A stretch of DNA of 64,000 nt from Halobacillus alkaliphilus (GTDB taxonomy: Bacteria > Bacillota > Bacilli > Bacillales > Halobacillaceae), in the NCBI RefSeq assembly GCF_900113125.1, contig NZ_FOOG01000005.1, forward strand, positions 99,463 through 163,462, read 5' to 3'. The notes under the pieces are model-generated. The model was not told where the DNA came from, searched no databases, and saw nothing but the letters and a program-made list of their open reading frames with translations. Made by a program: the position numbers and the translations under genes. This document shows, piece after piece, positions 55,729-64,000 of the stretch (positions are counted from its first letter, which is position 1; each line of letters starts with the position of its first letter).

Positions 55729-55794
55729 GTTACAAAATCTCCTATTTCATAACACATTTCTATGTTATACTGCTTTATTAGTGAGATTTGTAAC
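55729..55794. repeat. Inverted repeat flanking the yvcD promoter region
   Basis: GTTACAAAATCTC (55729-55741) is repeated inverted as GAGATTTGTAAC (55783-55794), differing by one inserted A. The 41 bases between hold an extended -10 element (TGTTATACT, 55763-55771). It could be a regulator's paired sites or a long-loop RNA stem. Confidence 0.5.
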
Positions 55795-55812
55795 GGAAAT
55801 AGGGGGACGCTC

Positions 55813-56829
55813 ATGACGACATCACTAAATAGCACAGCTGCTCAAGAAAATACGAATATTATCCCTTTTTTGCCATCTGGAAACTTCTATTTCACCCATG
55901 GAATTCAGGCGTTTCAGAAGCGTCGTTTCAATGTGGCTGTGAAGTGGCTTAAAAAAGCAATAGAAGCAGCACCTGACGAACCACTTTATACCTGCCAGCT
56001 TTCTGTTGTGTACACGGAAATCGGTTCGTATCACGCAGCTAACCAGCTGTTGACGGAAGTACTGGCCCGGTTCGGAAAAGAATATGTGGATTGTTACTAT
56101 TTGATGGCCAACAACTATGCTCATCTTGGCTTATTAAGTGATGCTAAAAAATATGCCGAAACCTATCTTGAACAGTCCGAAGACGGAGAATTTGAGGAAG
56201 CATCCAAGCAGCTTCTGGAAATGCTGGAGTCAGTGGATGAAGAAGAGGATGATGATGAGTGGGCTTTTGATGATGAAGATGATTTATTAATCTATCAAGA
56301 GACTGCTTTCTATCACCTTGAGCACCAAGAGTGGGACAAGGCGTTAAGCTTGTTACAAGAAATGATGCAGCTCTTTCCTGACTTTCAGATGGCGAAGCAT
56401 AAGTACGCTTATGCGCTGTTCATGAACGGGGATCAGCAGGAAGCTATCGAAATTGAACAAGAATGGTTGAAAAATGAACCTGAAAATATACACAGCCACG
56501 TAAACCTCGCTGCCTTCCTTATTATGCAGGGGGACAGGGAAGAAGCTTTGCTACACATCCATCTCCTTCGTAATGTCTATCCCATGCACAGTCAGCAAAA
56601 ATTAGCTGTTGCTGAGACGCTGGCAAGAGCAGGCTTTTACAAAGAAGCTGTGGAGCGCTTTCGCAGCTTGAAAGACCGCCAGGTTACAAGAAGACGAGTT
56701 TATTATAAATGGTACAGTATTTCGGTTTATCATACAGGTAATCCTTCTAAGGCTTTAGAATTATGGGAAAAAGGGTGCCAGCAATTCCCTACTTTGAGTA
56801 AAGAAGAGGGCCCCTGGAAACAATACTGA
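55813..56829 (+). CDS. Tetratricopeptide-repeat protein (YvcD-like)
   Basis: This 338-residue cytoplasmic protein has helical TPR-type repeats in both halves: QAFQKRRFNVAVKWLKKAIE with YTCQLSVVYTEIGSYHAANQ near the N-terminus, and YHLEHQEWDKALSLLQEMMQ, YALFMNGDQQEAIEIEQEW and LAAFLIMQGDREEALLHIHL later. A strongly acidic linker (DEEEDDDEWAFDDEDD) near residue 150 separates the two sets. The function is unknown; TPRs bind proteins. B. subtilis carries yvcD, also a TPR gene, at this place between hisI and trxB. ATG 55813 follows AGGGGGAC; an in-frame ATG at 55762 has no ribosome site. Confidence 0.85.
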   Translation: MTTSLNSTAAQENTNIIPFLPSGNFYFTHGIQAFQKRRFNVAVKWLKKAIEAAPDEPLYTCQLSVVYTEIGSYHAANQLLTEVLARFGKEYVDCYYLMANNYAHLGLLSDAKKYAETYLEQSEDGEFEEASKQLLEMLESVDEEEDDDEWAFDDEDDLLIYQETAFYHLEHQEWDKALSLLQEMMQLFPDFQMAKHKYAYALFMNGDQQEAIEIEQEWLKNEPENIHSHVNLAAFLIMQGDREEALLHIHLLRNVYPMHSQQKLAVAETLARAGFYKEAVERFRSLKDRQVTRRRVYYKWYSISVYHTGNPSKALELWEKGCQQFPTLSKEEGPWKQY

Positions 56830-57036
56830 TTTAAAAAGAATAGTCACAACAGCTAGCCGCTTTTTTTTGAAGTGTCTACTTGTTTTTGTGGCGAAATTTG
56901 TAGGTTTATAGAAAATAAACGCTCATTATAATCAGATGACAAGCACATTAATGGACGGTTTTTATTTGTTTTAATATGATATGTACATGAAATGAACGAA
57001 GGCAACAGGACACACACTGAAACAAGGAGCTGATAA

Positions 57037-57990
<954 letters not shown>

Positions 57991-58089
57991 AAATCACTTC
58001 AAATTAACTATGCTGTAACCTCTATGACATAAAACTAAGTTACAATGTAGTTGATCAATTGACCCCCTTTTATTAGATATCTCTATTAA

Positions 58090-58121
58090 ACACAGGTGCT
58101 TATCACCTGTGTATTTTTTTT
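58090..58121 (+). terminator. Rho-independent terminator of trxB
   Basis: ACACAGGTG pairs perfectly with CACCTGTGT around CTTAT, followed by A and T8. Confidence 0.9.
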
Positions 58122-58209
58122 GCATCGAATTATAATATTGTAGCTTCTGACATATTCATTGTATAATGAGGGATGATGTCCTCTAGAAAGAAAATGAGGT
58201 GACTGTAAG

Positions 58210-58677
58210 TTGCAACGTGTAGCCAATTGTATTTTAAGAATGAATGACTCCATATTAATGTTAAAAAAACCGAGAAGGGGCTGGTATGTAGCGCCTGGTG
58301 GTAAAATGGAGAACGGTGAAAACATCAAAGATTCAGCTATCCGTGAATTTAAGGAAGAAACAGGACTTGAAATTAACGAGCCGGAATTAAGAGGATCGTT
58401 TACTTTTGTTATGCGTGAAGGTGAAAAAACAGTTCAAGAATGGATGATGTTCACTTTTCACTGCACCTCTGCTTCTGGAAATCTCCTTGAGACGAGTGAG
58501 GAAGGCGAACTCGAATGGGTGCCTGTAGATGAGGTGCTCGGTAAACCAATGGCTGAGGGAGACCGCCATATATTTAAACACATCTTAAATAGCGATGATC
58601 AAATTTATGGGACATTTGTATATACGACGGATTTCCAGCTGATTGATAAGGATATGGATCCGTCACGACCTGACTAA
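58210..58677 (+). CDS. yvcI: Nudix hydrolase YvcI
   Basis: This 155-residue Nudix-fold hydrolase resembles 8-oxo-dGTP diphosphatases. The complete Nudix box (G-x5-E-x7-REUxEExGU) is at residues about 34-59, beginning GGKMENGE and ending [11 protein letters not shown]. Substrate unknown. The start is TTG 58210, with ATGAGGTGA 6 bases upstream. It heads the conserved yvcI-rapZ-yvcK-whiA-crh cluster; the next gene begins 17 bases later. Confidence 0.92.
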   Translation: MQRVANCILRMNDSILMLKKPRRGWYVAPGGKMENGENIKDSAIREFKEETGLEINEPELRGSFTFVMREGEKTVQEWMMFTFHCTSASGNLLETSEEGELEWVPVDEVLGKPMAEGDRHIFKHILNSDDQIYGTFVYTTDFQLIDKDMDPSRPD

Positions 58678-58694
58678 ATGAGGAGCGATCGAGG

Positions 58695-59579
58695 ATGCAA
58701 GAAGAAGCGAACAATACTCAGTTAGTAATTATTACCGGAATGTCAGGGGCAGGGAAAACCGTGGCTGTTCAAAGCTTTGAAGATCTCGGTTTTTTTTGTG
58801 TGGACAACCTGCCGCCAGCCTTGCTTCCTAAATTTCTAGAACTGATGAAGGATTCTACTAATAACATTCAAAGTGTCGCACTAGTCATGGATTTACGAGG
58901 TCGGGAATTTTTTGATTCTCTTTTTGATTCATTAGACCGGCTCGGTAAAGAAGACTGGATCCACGAGCAGATTTTATTTCTTGATGCTGAAGACCAAGCG
59001 CTAGTATCACGCTATAAAGAGACCCGCCGATCTCATCCTTTAGCGAAAGAAGGACTTCCACTGGAAGGGATTCGTAAAGAACGCGAAATGCTTGATGAGT
59101 TACGCGGACGCGCGCAAACTTTGATTGATACGACTTCTTTAAAACCAAAAGAACTTCGTGAACGCATTGTAGAGAGCTATCGGCAGCGTGAGCAACAGGT
59201 ATTTTCTGTCCAAATGGTGTCATTCGGCTTTAAATATGGTGTGCCGATTGATGCCGATCTGATGTTTGACGTTCGTTTTCTGCCGAATCCCCACTACGTA
59301 GAACATATGAGGCCGCTTACTGGTCTCACTACAGAAGTTTCTTCTTATGTTTTCAAGTGGTCGGATACGCAGAAGTTCCTCGAGAAGCTTAAAGATTTAC
59401 TACAGTTCATGCTCCCGCAATATAAACGGGAGGGTAAAAGCCAGTTGGTTATAGCCATAGGCTGTACGGGCGGTCAGCACCGTTCAGTGGCACTGGCAGA
59501 ATATTTATCAGAGTATTTCTCTAATGATTACGTCACACACGTGACCCATAGAGACATTGATAAAAGGAAGGGTTTGTAA
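58695..59579 (+). CDS. rapZ: RNase adapter / nucleotide-binding protein RapZ (YvcJ)
   Basis: This 294-residue GTP/ATP-binding protein has Walker A GMSGAGKT near residue 15-22. The C-terminal domain includes [19 protein letters not shown] (near 250), which in E. coli RapZ binds glucosamine-6-phosphate and small RNAs. In Bacillus YvcJ affects competence and its RNA role is less clear. ATG 58695 after GAGGAGCGATCG. The gene order yvcJ-yvcK-yvcL-crh is one of the most conserved in Firmicutes, and it is present here intact. Confidence 0.95.
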   Translation: MQEEANNTQLVIITGMSGAGKTVAVQSFEDLGFFCVDNLPPALLPKFLELMKDSTNNIQSVALVMDLRGREFFDSLFDSLDRLGKEDWIHEQILFLDAEDQALVSRYKETRRSHPLAKEGLPLEGIRKEREMLDELRGRAQTLIDTTSLKPKELRERIVESYRQREQQVFSVQMVSFGFKYGVPIDADLMFDVRFLPNPHYVEHMRPLTGLTTEVSSYVFKWSDTQKFLEKLKDLLQFMLPQYKREGKSQLVIAIGCTGGQHRSVALAEYLSEYFSNDYVTHVTHRDIDKRKGL

Positions 59580-59582
59580 AGG

Positions 59583-60536
59583 ATGGATCATACAGCCACA
59601 CCCCGAGTCGTGGTTATAGGCGGAGGCACAGGGCTGCCTGTACTTCTTCGGGGACTTAAAAATCTGCCAATTGACTTATCTGCCATTGTAACTGTAGCGG
59701 ATGATGGAGGCAGCTCAGGAAAACTTCGTAATGAAATGGCTATACCTGCGCCGGGGGATATTCGAAATGTAGTCGCTGCCTTATCAGATGCTGAACCGAT
59801 GCTTTTAGATCTTTTCCAGCACCGTTTCGCAGATGGAAACGGGTTGTCTGGTCATTCCATGGGTAACTTACTTCTTGCTGCTCTCGCATCCATGACTGGA
59901 GATTTTTATCAGGGAATTAAAGAAATTTCTCGTGTTTTAAACGTAAGAGGGCACATTTATCCTATTGCGAATCACTCCATGAATTTACATGCAGAAATGG
60001 AAGACGGCACCATTGTTACAGGGGAATCGAGCATTCCTAAACAACAGAAAAAAATTAAAAAGGTGTTTGTAAGTCCTACACCTATCCAGCCGCTTCCGGA
60101 AGCTGTGAGTGCAATTAAGGAAGCGGATTTAATTGTGATCGCACCTGGTAGTCTCTATACAAGTATTCTTCCTAACATTATTATTCCTGAAATTGGTCAG
60201 GCTTTAAGAGATACGAAAGCAAAAGTAACGTATGTCTGTAATGTTATGACCCAAGAAGGGGAAACCTCAGGATATACTGCTGGAGACCACTTGAAGGCGT
60301 TATTTGATCACATTGGACAAGGGGTTATTAACTCGATCGTAGTTCATAACCAGCCGATTGAACAAAAAGTAAAGAAAGCCTACGCGAAAGAAAATGCTGA
60401 ACCCGTTATTTATGACATAGAGCGTATTAAGTCAATGGGAATTGAAGTAGTGGAAGAAGATATTATAGATGAAAGTCAAGCCATGTTGCGGCATGATACA
60501 GATAAGCTTACTCAGTTACTGCATTCGATGCTTTAA
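59583..60536 (+). CDS. yvcK: Gluconeogenesis factor YvcK (CofD-like, UDP-sugar binding)
   Basis: This 317-residue protein is CofD-like and binds UDP-GlcNAc. It is needed for growth on gluconeogenic carbon sources and for placement of penicillin-binding protein 1 in B. subtilis. The N-terminus [18 protein letters not shown] (near 9-26) and [14 protein letters not shown] are the CofD-family substrate loops; [17 protein letters not shown] is near 185. The start is ATG 59583, three bases after rapZ. Confidence 0.95.
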   Translation: MDHTATPRVVVIGGGTGLPVLLRGLKNLPIDLSAIVTVADDGGSSGKLRNEMAIPAPGDIRNVVAALSDAEPMLLDLFQHRFADGNGLSGHSMGNLLLAALASMTGDFYQGIKEISRVLNVRGHIYPIANHSMNLHAEMEDGTIVTGESSIPKQQKKIKKVFVSPTPIQPLPEAVSAIKEADLIVIAPGSLYTSILPNIIIPEIGQALRDTKAKVTYVCNVMTQEGETSGYTAGDHLKALFDHIGQGVINSIVVHNQPIEQKVKKAYAKENAEPVIYDIERIKSMGIEVVEEDIIDESQAMLRHDTDKLTQLLHSML

Positions 60537-60571
60537 CGGAGAGGCTTTCTGCCAGAGGGAGGTGTTCATCT

Positions 60572-61528
60572 GTGTCATTTGCATCAGAGATAAAAAAAGA
60601 ACTGACCAACGTTGAAGCAGATGCTTGCTGTATGGAGTCAGAATTAGCAGCCTTAATTAGAATGAACGGGACTTTTTCTTTTTCCAACCGTCATTATATA
60701 TTGGATATCCAAACAGAAAATGCAGCCATAGCAAGAAGAACGTATATGTTAATCAAAAAATTGTATCCTTATCCAGTAGAACTGCTGGTTCGAAAAAAAA
60801 TGCGCTTGAAAAAAAACAATGTGTACATTGTACGTCTTTCTGAAAAAGCTGAGCAGGTGCTGCATGATCTGGAAATCCTGAAAGGTCCACTATCCATTAA
60901 TCCGGAAATTCCTAAAAAGTATTTAAAGGATACGTGCTGCAAGCGTGCCTACCTGAGAGGGGCATTTTTAGCAGGTGGTTCGGTCAATAATCCAGAAACC
61001 TCCTCGTATCACCTCGAAATTTATTCTTCTGATGAGGAACACAACGAAGCGTTGTGTCAGCTAATGAATAGTTTTGGGCTGCACGCTCGTACCCTCGTAA
61101 GAAAAAAAGGGTTTATTACGTATTTGAAGGAAGCCGATAAAATTACTGAACTAATCAGTAATATTGGAGCTCATCAAGCATTATTTAAATTCGAAGATGT
61201 ACGGATCGTTAGAGATATGAGGAATTCTGTCAATCGTTTAGTGAATTGTGAAACAGCTAATTTAAATAAAACGATAGGAGCAGCATTCCGACAGGTTGAA
61301 AATATTAAATTTATTAAGCGCACTGTCGGCCTAGAAGCTTTACCTGATAAGCTTCAGGAGATTGCCTCCTTGCGTTTACAACATCAGGATGTTTCTTTAA
61401 AAGAACTTGGGGAATACGTTTCAGGAGCCGCAATAAGCAAATCTGGTATCAACCACCGGCTGCGTAAAATAGATGAATTTGCTGAAAAAGTTCGAAGAGG
61501 AGAAGTCACAGAAAACACAAGAAATTAA
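60572..61528 (+). CDS. whiA: DNA-binding protein WhiA
   Basis: This 318-residue protein has an N-terminal pair of LAGLIDADG-like folds that have lost endonuclease activity ([22 protein letters not shown] near 130), and a C-terminal helix-turn-helix (about 225-310, [17 protein letters not shown] and [14 protein letters not shown]). WhiA affects cell division and chromosome segregation in Firmicutes and sporulation in actinomycetes. The start is GTG 60572 after AGGGAGGTG. It is 35 bases after yvcK. Confidence 0.95.
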   Translation: MSFASEIKKELTNVEADACCMESELAALIRMNGTFSFSNRHYILDIQTENAAIARRTYMLIKKLYPYPVELLVRKKMRLKKNNVYIVRLSEKAEQVLHDLEILKGPLSINPEIPKKYLKDTCCKRAYLRGAFLAGGSVNNPETSSYHLEIYSSDEEHNEALCQLMNSFGLHARTLVRKKGFITYLKEADKITELISNIGAHQALFKFEDVRIVRDMRNSVNRLVNCETANLNKTIGAAFRQVENIKFIKRTVGLEALPDKLQEIASLRLQHQDVSLKELGEYVSGAAISKSGINHRLRKIDEFAEKVRRGEVTENTRN

Positions 61529-61548
61529 TGTTTCTCCACTTTAATTCA

Positions 61549-61557
61549 TGCTATAAT
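61549..61557 (+). promoter_or_regulatory. Extended -10 promoter between whiA and crh
   Basis: TGC plus consensus TATAAT (61552-61557), upstream of a terminator-like hairpin at 61570-61606. The -35 region is weak. Confidence 0.55.
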
Positions 61558-61569
61558 GAACTATAATTA

Positions 61570-61606
61570 AAAACGCTTTCATGGATCGGGGAGCGTTTTC
61601 TTTCGG
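61570..61606 (+). terminator. Terminator-like hairpin in the crh leader
   Basis: AAAACGCT pairs with AGCGTTTT across a 14-base loop, followed by CTTTC. It either ends the whiA transcript or attenuates the promoter just before it. Confidence 0.5.
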
Positions 61607-61662
61607 TTTTTATGAATGCGTTTTCGGTGGTGAAATAAGAGAGTAAGGGAGGAGAGAATTCA

Positions 61663-61917
61663 TTGATAGAACGAGATATAAAGATTGAACTGGAAACAGG
61701 ATTACAGGCAAGGCCGGCCGCTCAATTTGTCCAAAATGCTAATCGCTTCAGCAGTGATATATTTATTGAGAAGGAAAACAAGCGGGTAAATGCCAAAAGC
61801 ATTATGGGTCTAATGAGTCTTGCAGTGGGCACCGGTGAAAGTATTAAATTGATTGCAGATGGTTCCGATGAAGAAACTGCAATGGAACAGCTTCACGAAT
61901 TTGTGAAGGAGAAGTAA
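61663..61917 (+). CDS. crh: Catabolite-repression HPr-like protein Crh
   Basis: This 84-residue HPr paralogue has Gln15 (GLQARPAA) in place of the PTS-phosphorylated histidine of HPr, while Ser46 (NAKSIMG) is kept as the HprK site. It therefore takes no part in sugar transport and acts only as a CcpA co-repressor and regulator, for example of methylglyoxal synthase. The start is TTG 61663 after AGGGAGGAGAG, which suggests low expression. Its kinase gene hprK is at 35280-36212. Confidence 0.96.
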   Translation: MIERDIKIELETGLQARPAAQFVQNANRFSSDIFIEKENKRVNAKSIMGLMSLAVGTGESIKLIADGSDEETAMEQLHEFVKEK

Positions 61918-61954
61918 ACCTGTATTTGTGAAAGAATGAACTTAAATAAGCTCA

Positions 61955-61987
61955 TAAAAAATCCGCTGTGTATTTTACACAGCGGAT
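61955..61987 (-). terminator. Terminator between crh and clpP
   Basis: ATCCGCTGTGTA pairs with TACACAGCGGAT. On the minus strand it is followed by T6 and so serves clpP; it may also stop crh transcription. Confidence 0.85.
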
Positions 61988-61997
61988 AAGTATTAGA

Positions 61998-62579
61998 TTA
62001 AGATTTCTCCATAACTTTGTCGATCAATCCATAATCTACAGCTTCGTGGGCAGACATGAAGTTATCACGATCAGTATCACGTTCGATCACTTCATAAGGC
62101 TGGCCTGTACGTTCAGAAAGAATTTTGTTCAGCTTCTCGCGCATTTTAATAATACGTTTAGCGTGAATTTCAATATCGGAAGCCTGACCTTGTGTGCCGC
62201 CTAGAGGCTGGTGGATCATAACCTCACTATTTGGAAGGGCATAACGCTTGCCTGGTTCACCAGCGTTTAGCAGGAAAGCACCCATTGAAGCTGCCATGCC
62301 CGTGCAGATGGTAGACACATTTGGTTTGATAAATTGCATCGTATCATAAATAGCCATACCGGATGTGATAGAACCACCAGGTGAATTAATATATAGTGAA
62401 ATATCTTTGTCCGGATCGTCAGCTGCCAAGAATAACAATTGAGCTACAATGGAGTTGGAAATGTTATCGTCGATCGGGCTGCCAAGCATGATAATCCGGT
62501 CTTTCAATAGACGGGAGTATATGTCGTAAGCACGCTCTCCTCGGTTTGTTTGTTCAATAACTGTAGGTACTAAGTTCAT
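61998..62579 (-). CDS. clpP: ATP-dependent Clp protease proteolytic subunit
   Basis: This 193-residue serine protease forms the tetradecameric chamber used with ClpC, ClpX and ClpE. Catalytic triad: Ser98 (GMAASMG), His123 (MIHQPLGG) and Asp172 (DTDRDNFMS region). The start is the ATG at 62579 ([20 protein letters not shown]) with AAGGAGGAAATCAC upstream. An in-frame ATG at 62621 lies in the leader and is rejected. Convergent with crh, as in B. subtilis. A CtsR operator overlaps the promoter, so heat and protein-damage control is expected. Confidence 0.98.
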   Translation of the reverse strand: MNLVPTVIEQTNRGERAYDIYSRLLKDRIIMLGSPIDDNISNSIVAQLLFLAADDPDKDISLYINSPGGSITSGMAIYDTMQFIKPNVSTICTGMAASMGAFLLNAGEPGKRYALPNSEVMIHQPLGGTQGQASDIEIHAKRIIKMREKLNKILSERTGQPYEVIERDTDRDNFMSAHEAVDYGLIDKVMEKS

Positions 62580-62623
62580 TGTGATTTCCTCCTTATCATC
62601 ACTAGTTATGATGGAATACATTT

Positions 62624-62652
62624 ATCATACAATTAAGGTCAATAAAGGTCAA
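62624..62652 (-). promoter_or_regulatory. SigA promoter of clpP
   Basis: On the minus strand, TTGACC (62652-62647), 17 bases, TATGAT (62629-62624). Confidence 0.85.
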
Positions 62653-62653
62653 A
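62637..62653 (-). promoter_or_regulatory. CtsR operator
   Basis: The heptad repeat GGTCAAT-AAA-GGTCAAA matches the CtsR site with one mismatch. It covers the clpP -35 box and spacer, explaining repression. Confidence 0.88.
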
Positions 62654-63055
62654 CAAAAACGATCGACCTTTTTCGTAGAATTCCTTATACCATCATTCCC
62701 TAAATATTTTTGGATAAACGTAGAGTGTATGGTTTTTATTCCTAAATATAGATTTATTTAATAAAGTTCTCTACAGGGCCATCCACCTAAAGATTTGATT
62801 TATGGGCCCAGGTGGTGGTAAATGATCTAGCGGACTCATGGTTAGAGATTGACATGTGTCTCATCTCCTTTGTGCCTCTTACGCAGAAGTTTCTGCGAAG
62901 GATTCTAACATCTGGGGGGAGAAGTTGAATGATCCCTTTATGTTTGAGGACGATGTAGTTTTAGAAACTGCTTTGAAATTTTCACCTTATTAAACGGGCT
63001 GATTCCAATTCTTAACTATATTCGCATGTGGTTGGAGTCAAATAATAAAAAAACC
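62654..63055. other. Gene-free stretch between clpP and tRNA-Arg
   Basis: No supported gene. It holds a 7-base-pair hairpin CGCAGAA-GT-TTCTGCG near 62882-62897 and a CCACCT/AGGTGG inverted pair near 62782-62815. A 22-codon frame from TTG near 62924 follows a GGGGGGAGA, but it is too short to call. Confidence 0.5.
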
Positions 63056-63084
63056 TTGCAATATTCACCTGTTCTTCATATAAT
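63056..63084 (+). promoter_or_regulatory. Promoter of tRNA-Arg
   Basis: TTGCAA (63056-63061), 17 bases, consensus TATAAT (63079-63084), 20 bases before the tRNA. Confidence 0.85.
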
Positions 63085-63103
63085 GTATATTGCATGTCAA
63101 TTT

Positions 63104-63179
63104 GCGCCCGTAGCTCAGTTGGATAGAGCGGTAGATTCCGGTTCTACGTCTGTCGGAGGTTCGAATCCTCTCGGGCGCG
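63104..63179 (+). tRNA. tRNA-Arg (anticodon CCG)
   Basis: The acceptor GCGCCCG (63104-63110) pairs with CGGGCGC (63172-63178), discriminator G. D arm GCTC/GAGC, anticodon stem GTAGA/TCTAC with loop TTCCGGT giving anticodon CCG, and T arm GGAGG-TTCGAAT-CCTCT. The 3' CCA is not encoded. It stands alone with its own promoter and terminator. Confidence 0.95.
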
Positions 63180-63191
63180 CTACTAAATGAG

Positions 63192-63255
63192 ACAATTATA
63201 CACAAAAAACGCCTTTCCGAAAGAAAGGCGTTTTTTGTGTATAATTGTTTTTTTA
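63192..63255 (+). terminator. Very long perfect hairpin terminator of tRNA-Arg
   Basis: A perfect 26-base-pair stem (63192-63217 with 63223-63248) around the five-base loop CGAAA is followed by T-rich sequence. The inner part CGCCTTTC/GAAAGGCG with A6/T6 is an ordinary terminator. The outer ACAATTATACAC pairing is extra. Confidence 0.9.
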
Positions 63256-63441
63256 TATTGTAATAATATTGTTGGGCAAGGTATAAAAGCTGATAACTTA
63301 AACAATGGTGAAACAAAATATATACGGACAATCGTAAGTTGATTGTTATGTCAATGTAATTTTTTTATTTCGTTTTCTATGTTATTATTATTTCATGTAG
63401 TTGCCGTTTCTTGACGCTTTTGCCAAAGAAAAGGGGTATTT

Positions 63442-63666
63442 ATGACAAACTTAATCCGTTATAAAATGTTGTCGACTGAGCAAATTTCTGAGGACAGACG
63501 GATTCACGTGTTCGATATGCAGCAGCAGCAAAAACTTTCTTTTAATTATGAATCGTTGAAGCGAACACCTAAGAATAATGCCTACGAAGAATTAACTGAG
63601 TTTTTACAGAAGAGGAAATTAAAAATAGATAATGGCGTTTATGATAATGAAGAGCATGCTTCTTGA
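63442..63666 (+). CDS. Small hypothetical protein
   Basis: This is a 74-residue soluble protein that I do not recognise. It is polar, with Gln-rich QQQQKL (residues about 27-32), a probable amphipathic helix NAYEELTEFLQKRKLK, and an acidic end. ATG 63442 follows AAAAGGGG with good spacing, and a terminator hairpin overlaps its last codons, so it looks like a genuine monocistronic gene. There is no signal peptide or membrane helix. A group II intron lies just downstream of the terminator and does not interrupt the coding region. Confidence 0.65.
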   Translation: MTNLIRYKMLSTEQISEDRRIHVFDMQQQQKLSFNYESLKRTPKNNAYEELTEFLQKRKLKIDNGVYDNEEHAS

Positions 63667-63684
63667 CTAGAGCATGCTCTTTAT
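63651..63684 (+). terminator. Terminator hairpin, probable intron target
   Basis: AGAGCATGCT (63651-63660) pairs with AGCATGCTCT (63671-63680) around a ten-base loop. The usual T-run is cut short after TTAT by the start of the intron. Confidence 0.75.
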
Positions 63685-64000
63685 GTGTGCCCGGCACGGG
63701 TGTAAACTCTAGGGTTCAAGTCCCGAGCGGCGAAGGTCGTTGTAGCCGTTAGTCAAAGGCAAGGGTGTCCAGGGTGACCTGAAATCTGAAGGAAGCCGGA
63801 GACAAATTTCCGCCCCGAGGAACACAAATCTCATAAAAGGCTGTCTGTCTGGGGTGAGTCTGCATAACAAGACGAAACCCCAACGACCAAAGGGGCAGGC
63901 AGTAAATGAGGCGGGGATATGGAAAGGAAGTTTATGCTTTTACCCGGGGAGGTCTGATGGACAAGCCGTACACATGCGGTAACCGATTCCCCAAAGAATC
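63685..64000 (+). mobile_element. Group II intron, 5' part (runs off the window)
   Basis: The sequence begins with GTGTGCCCGG, fitting the GUGYG 5' end of group II introns. It continues for over 300 bases of structured, G+C-rich non-coding RNA (GGTTCAAGTCCCGAGCGG, GGTGACCTGAAATCTGAAGG, GGGGTGAGTCTGCATAAC, CCGTACACATGCGG), typical of domain I. No protein is encoded yet; the reverse transcriptase (LtrA type) gene would be expected past base 64000. Placement right after a terminator stem resembles introns that home to terminators. The exact subclass cannot be told. Confidence 0.75.

Noticed and set aside
62924..62992. 22-codon frame starting TTG after GGGGGGAGA
   Set aside because: It is very short, lacks a terminator and has no recognisable product; chance cannot be excluded.
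63065..63331. 88-residue minus-strand frame containing APERIRTSDRR
   Set aside because: It is the antisense of tRNA-Arg and the long hairpin, a well-known source of false proteins.

Overview
This window comes from a low-to-moderate G+C Gram-positive bacterium of the family Bacillaceae. The proteins and their order match the Bacillus subtilis yvj–uvr–yvo–his–yvc–clpP chromosome arm gene by gene, and strong AGGAGG-type ribosome sites, TTG/GTG starts and CtsR, LexA and Fur boxes fit that group. Acidic surface-rich proteins, a poly-gamma-glutamate operon and the insertions suggest a halophilic genus such as Halobacillus. That genus call is an inference from general resemblance and was not tested.

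Layout. 1-8,240: the 3' end of prfB, then galU, a YitT-family membrane protein, lipoprotein cytochrome c551 (cccB), ftsE with no ftsX next to it, ctpB, minJ, and a Fur-box-controlled orphan siderophore ATPase. 8,240-15,700: accessory block with a four-gene poly-gamma-glutamate operon (pgsB-pgsC-pgsA plus a gamma-glutamyltransferase), a YdjM-like membrane protein and a divergent COX15/CtaA relative. 16,200-21,370: a SWIM-SNF2 helicase on the minus strand, divergent from prfC (RF3). 21,459-26,664: a translationally coupled three-gene signalling operon (Hpt-REC-GGDEF-REC, a single-domain receiver, and a large hybrid histidine kinase). 26,740-34,440: SOS-controlled uvrBA, yojF-bshB2 (bacillithiol) and yvlB-yvlD. 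34,440-35,280: a gene-free stretch of nested repeats. 35,280-39,160: hprK-lgt-yvoD-ppaX-yvoF. 39,300-44,255: the glpP-glpF-glpK-glpD glycerol regulon with terminators suited to GlpP antitermination. 44,340-48,905: an unknown membrane protein and a MerR-acyl-CoA synthetase-AidB-like dehydrogenase operon. 48,900-49,100: another copy of the repeat family. 49,297-55,726: hisZGDBHAFI. 55,800-62,580: a TPR protein, trxB, yvcI-rapZ-yvcK-whiA-crh and convergent clpP. 63,104-64,000: tRNA-Arg(CCG), a very long perfect hairpin, a small unknown gene, and the 5' part of a probable group II intron inserted just after that gene's terminator.

Functional links. HprK, PpaX and Crh form one carbon-control module (HPr-Ser kinase, pyrophosphate removal, catabolite HPr), and glpK and the glp leaders are likely targets of the same control. 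RapZ, YvcK and WhiA are the conserved envelope and central-metabolism cluster. FtsE, CtpB and MinJ concern division and the envelope, but the missing ftsX (and missing EnvC/M23-type gene) breaks the expected module. The points most worth following up are the ftsX-less ftsE, the COX15 relative with a replaced heme-ligand histidine, the coupled c-di-GMP phosphorelay operon, the nested repeat island, and the terminator-proximal group II intron.
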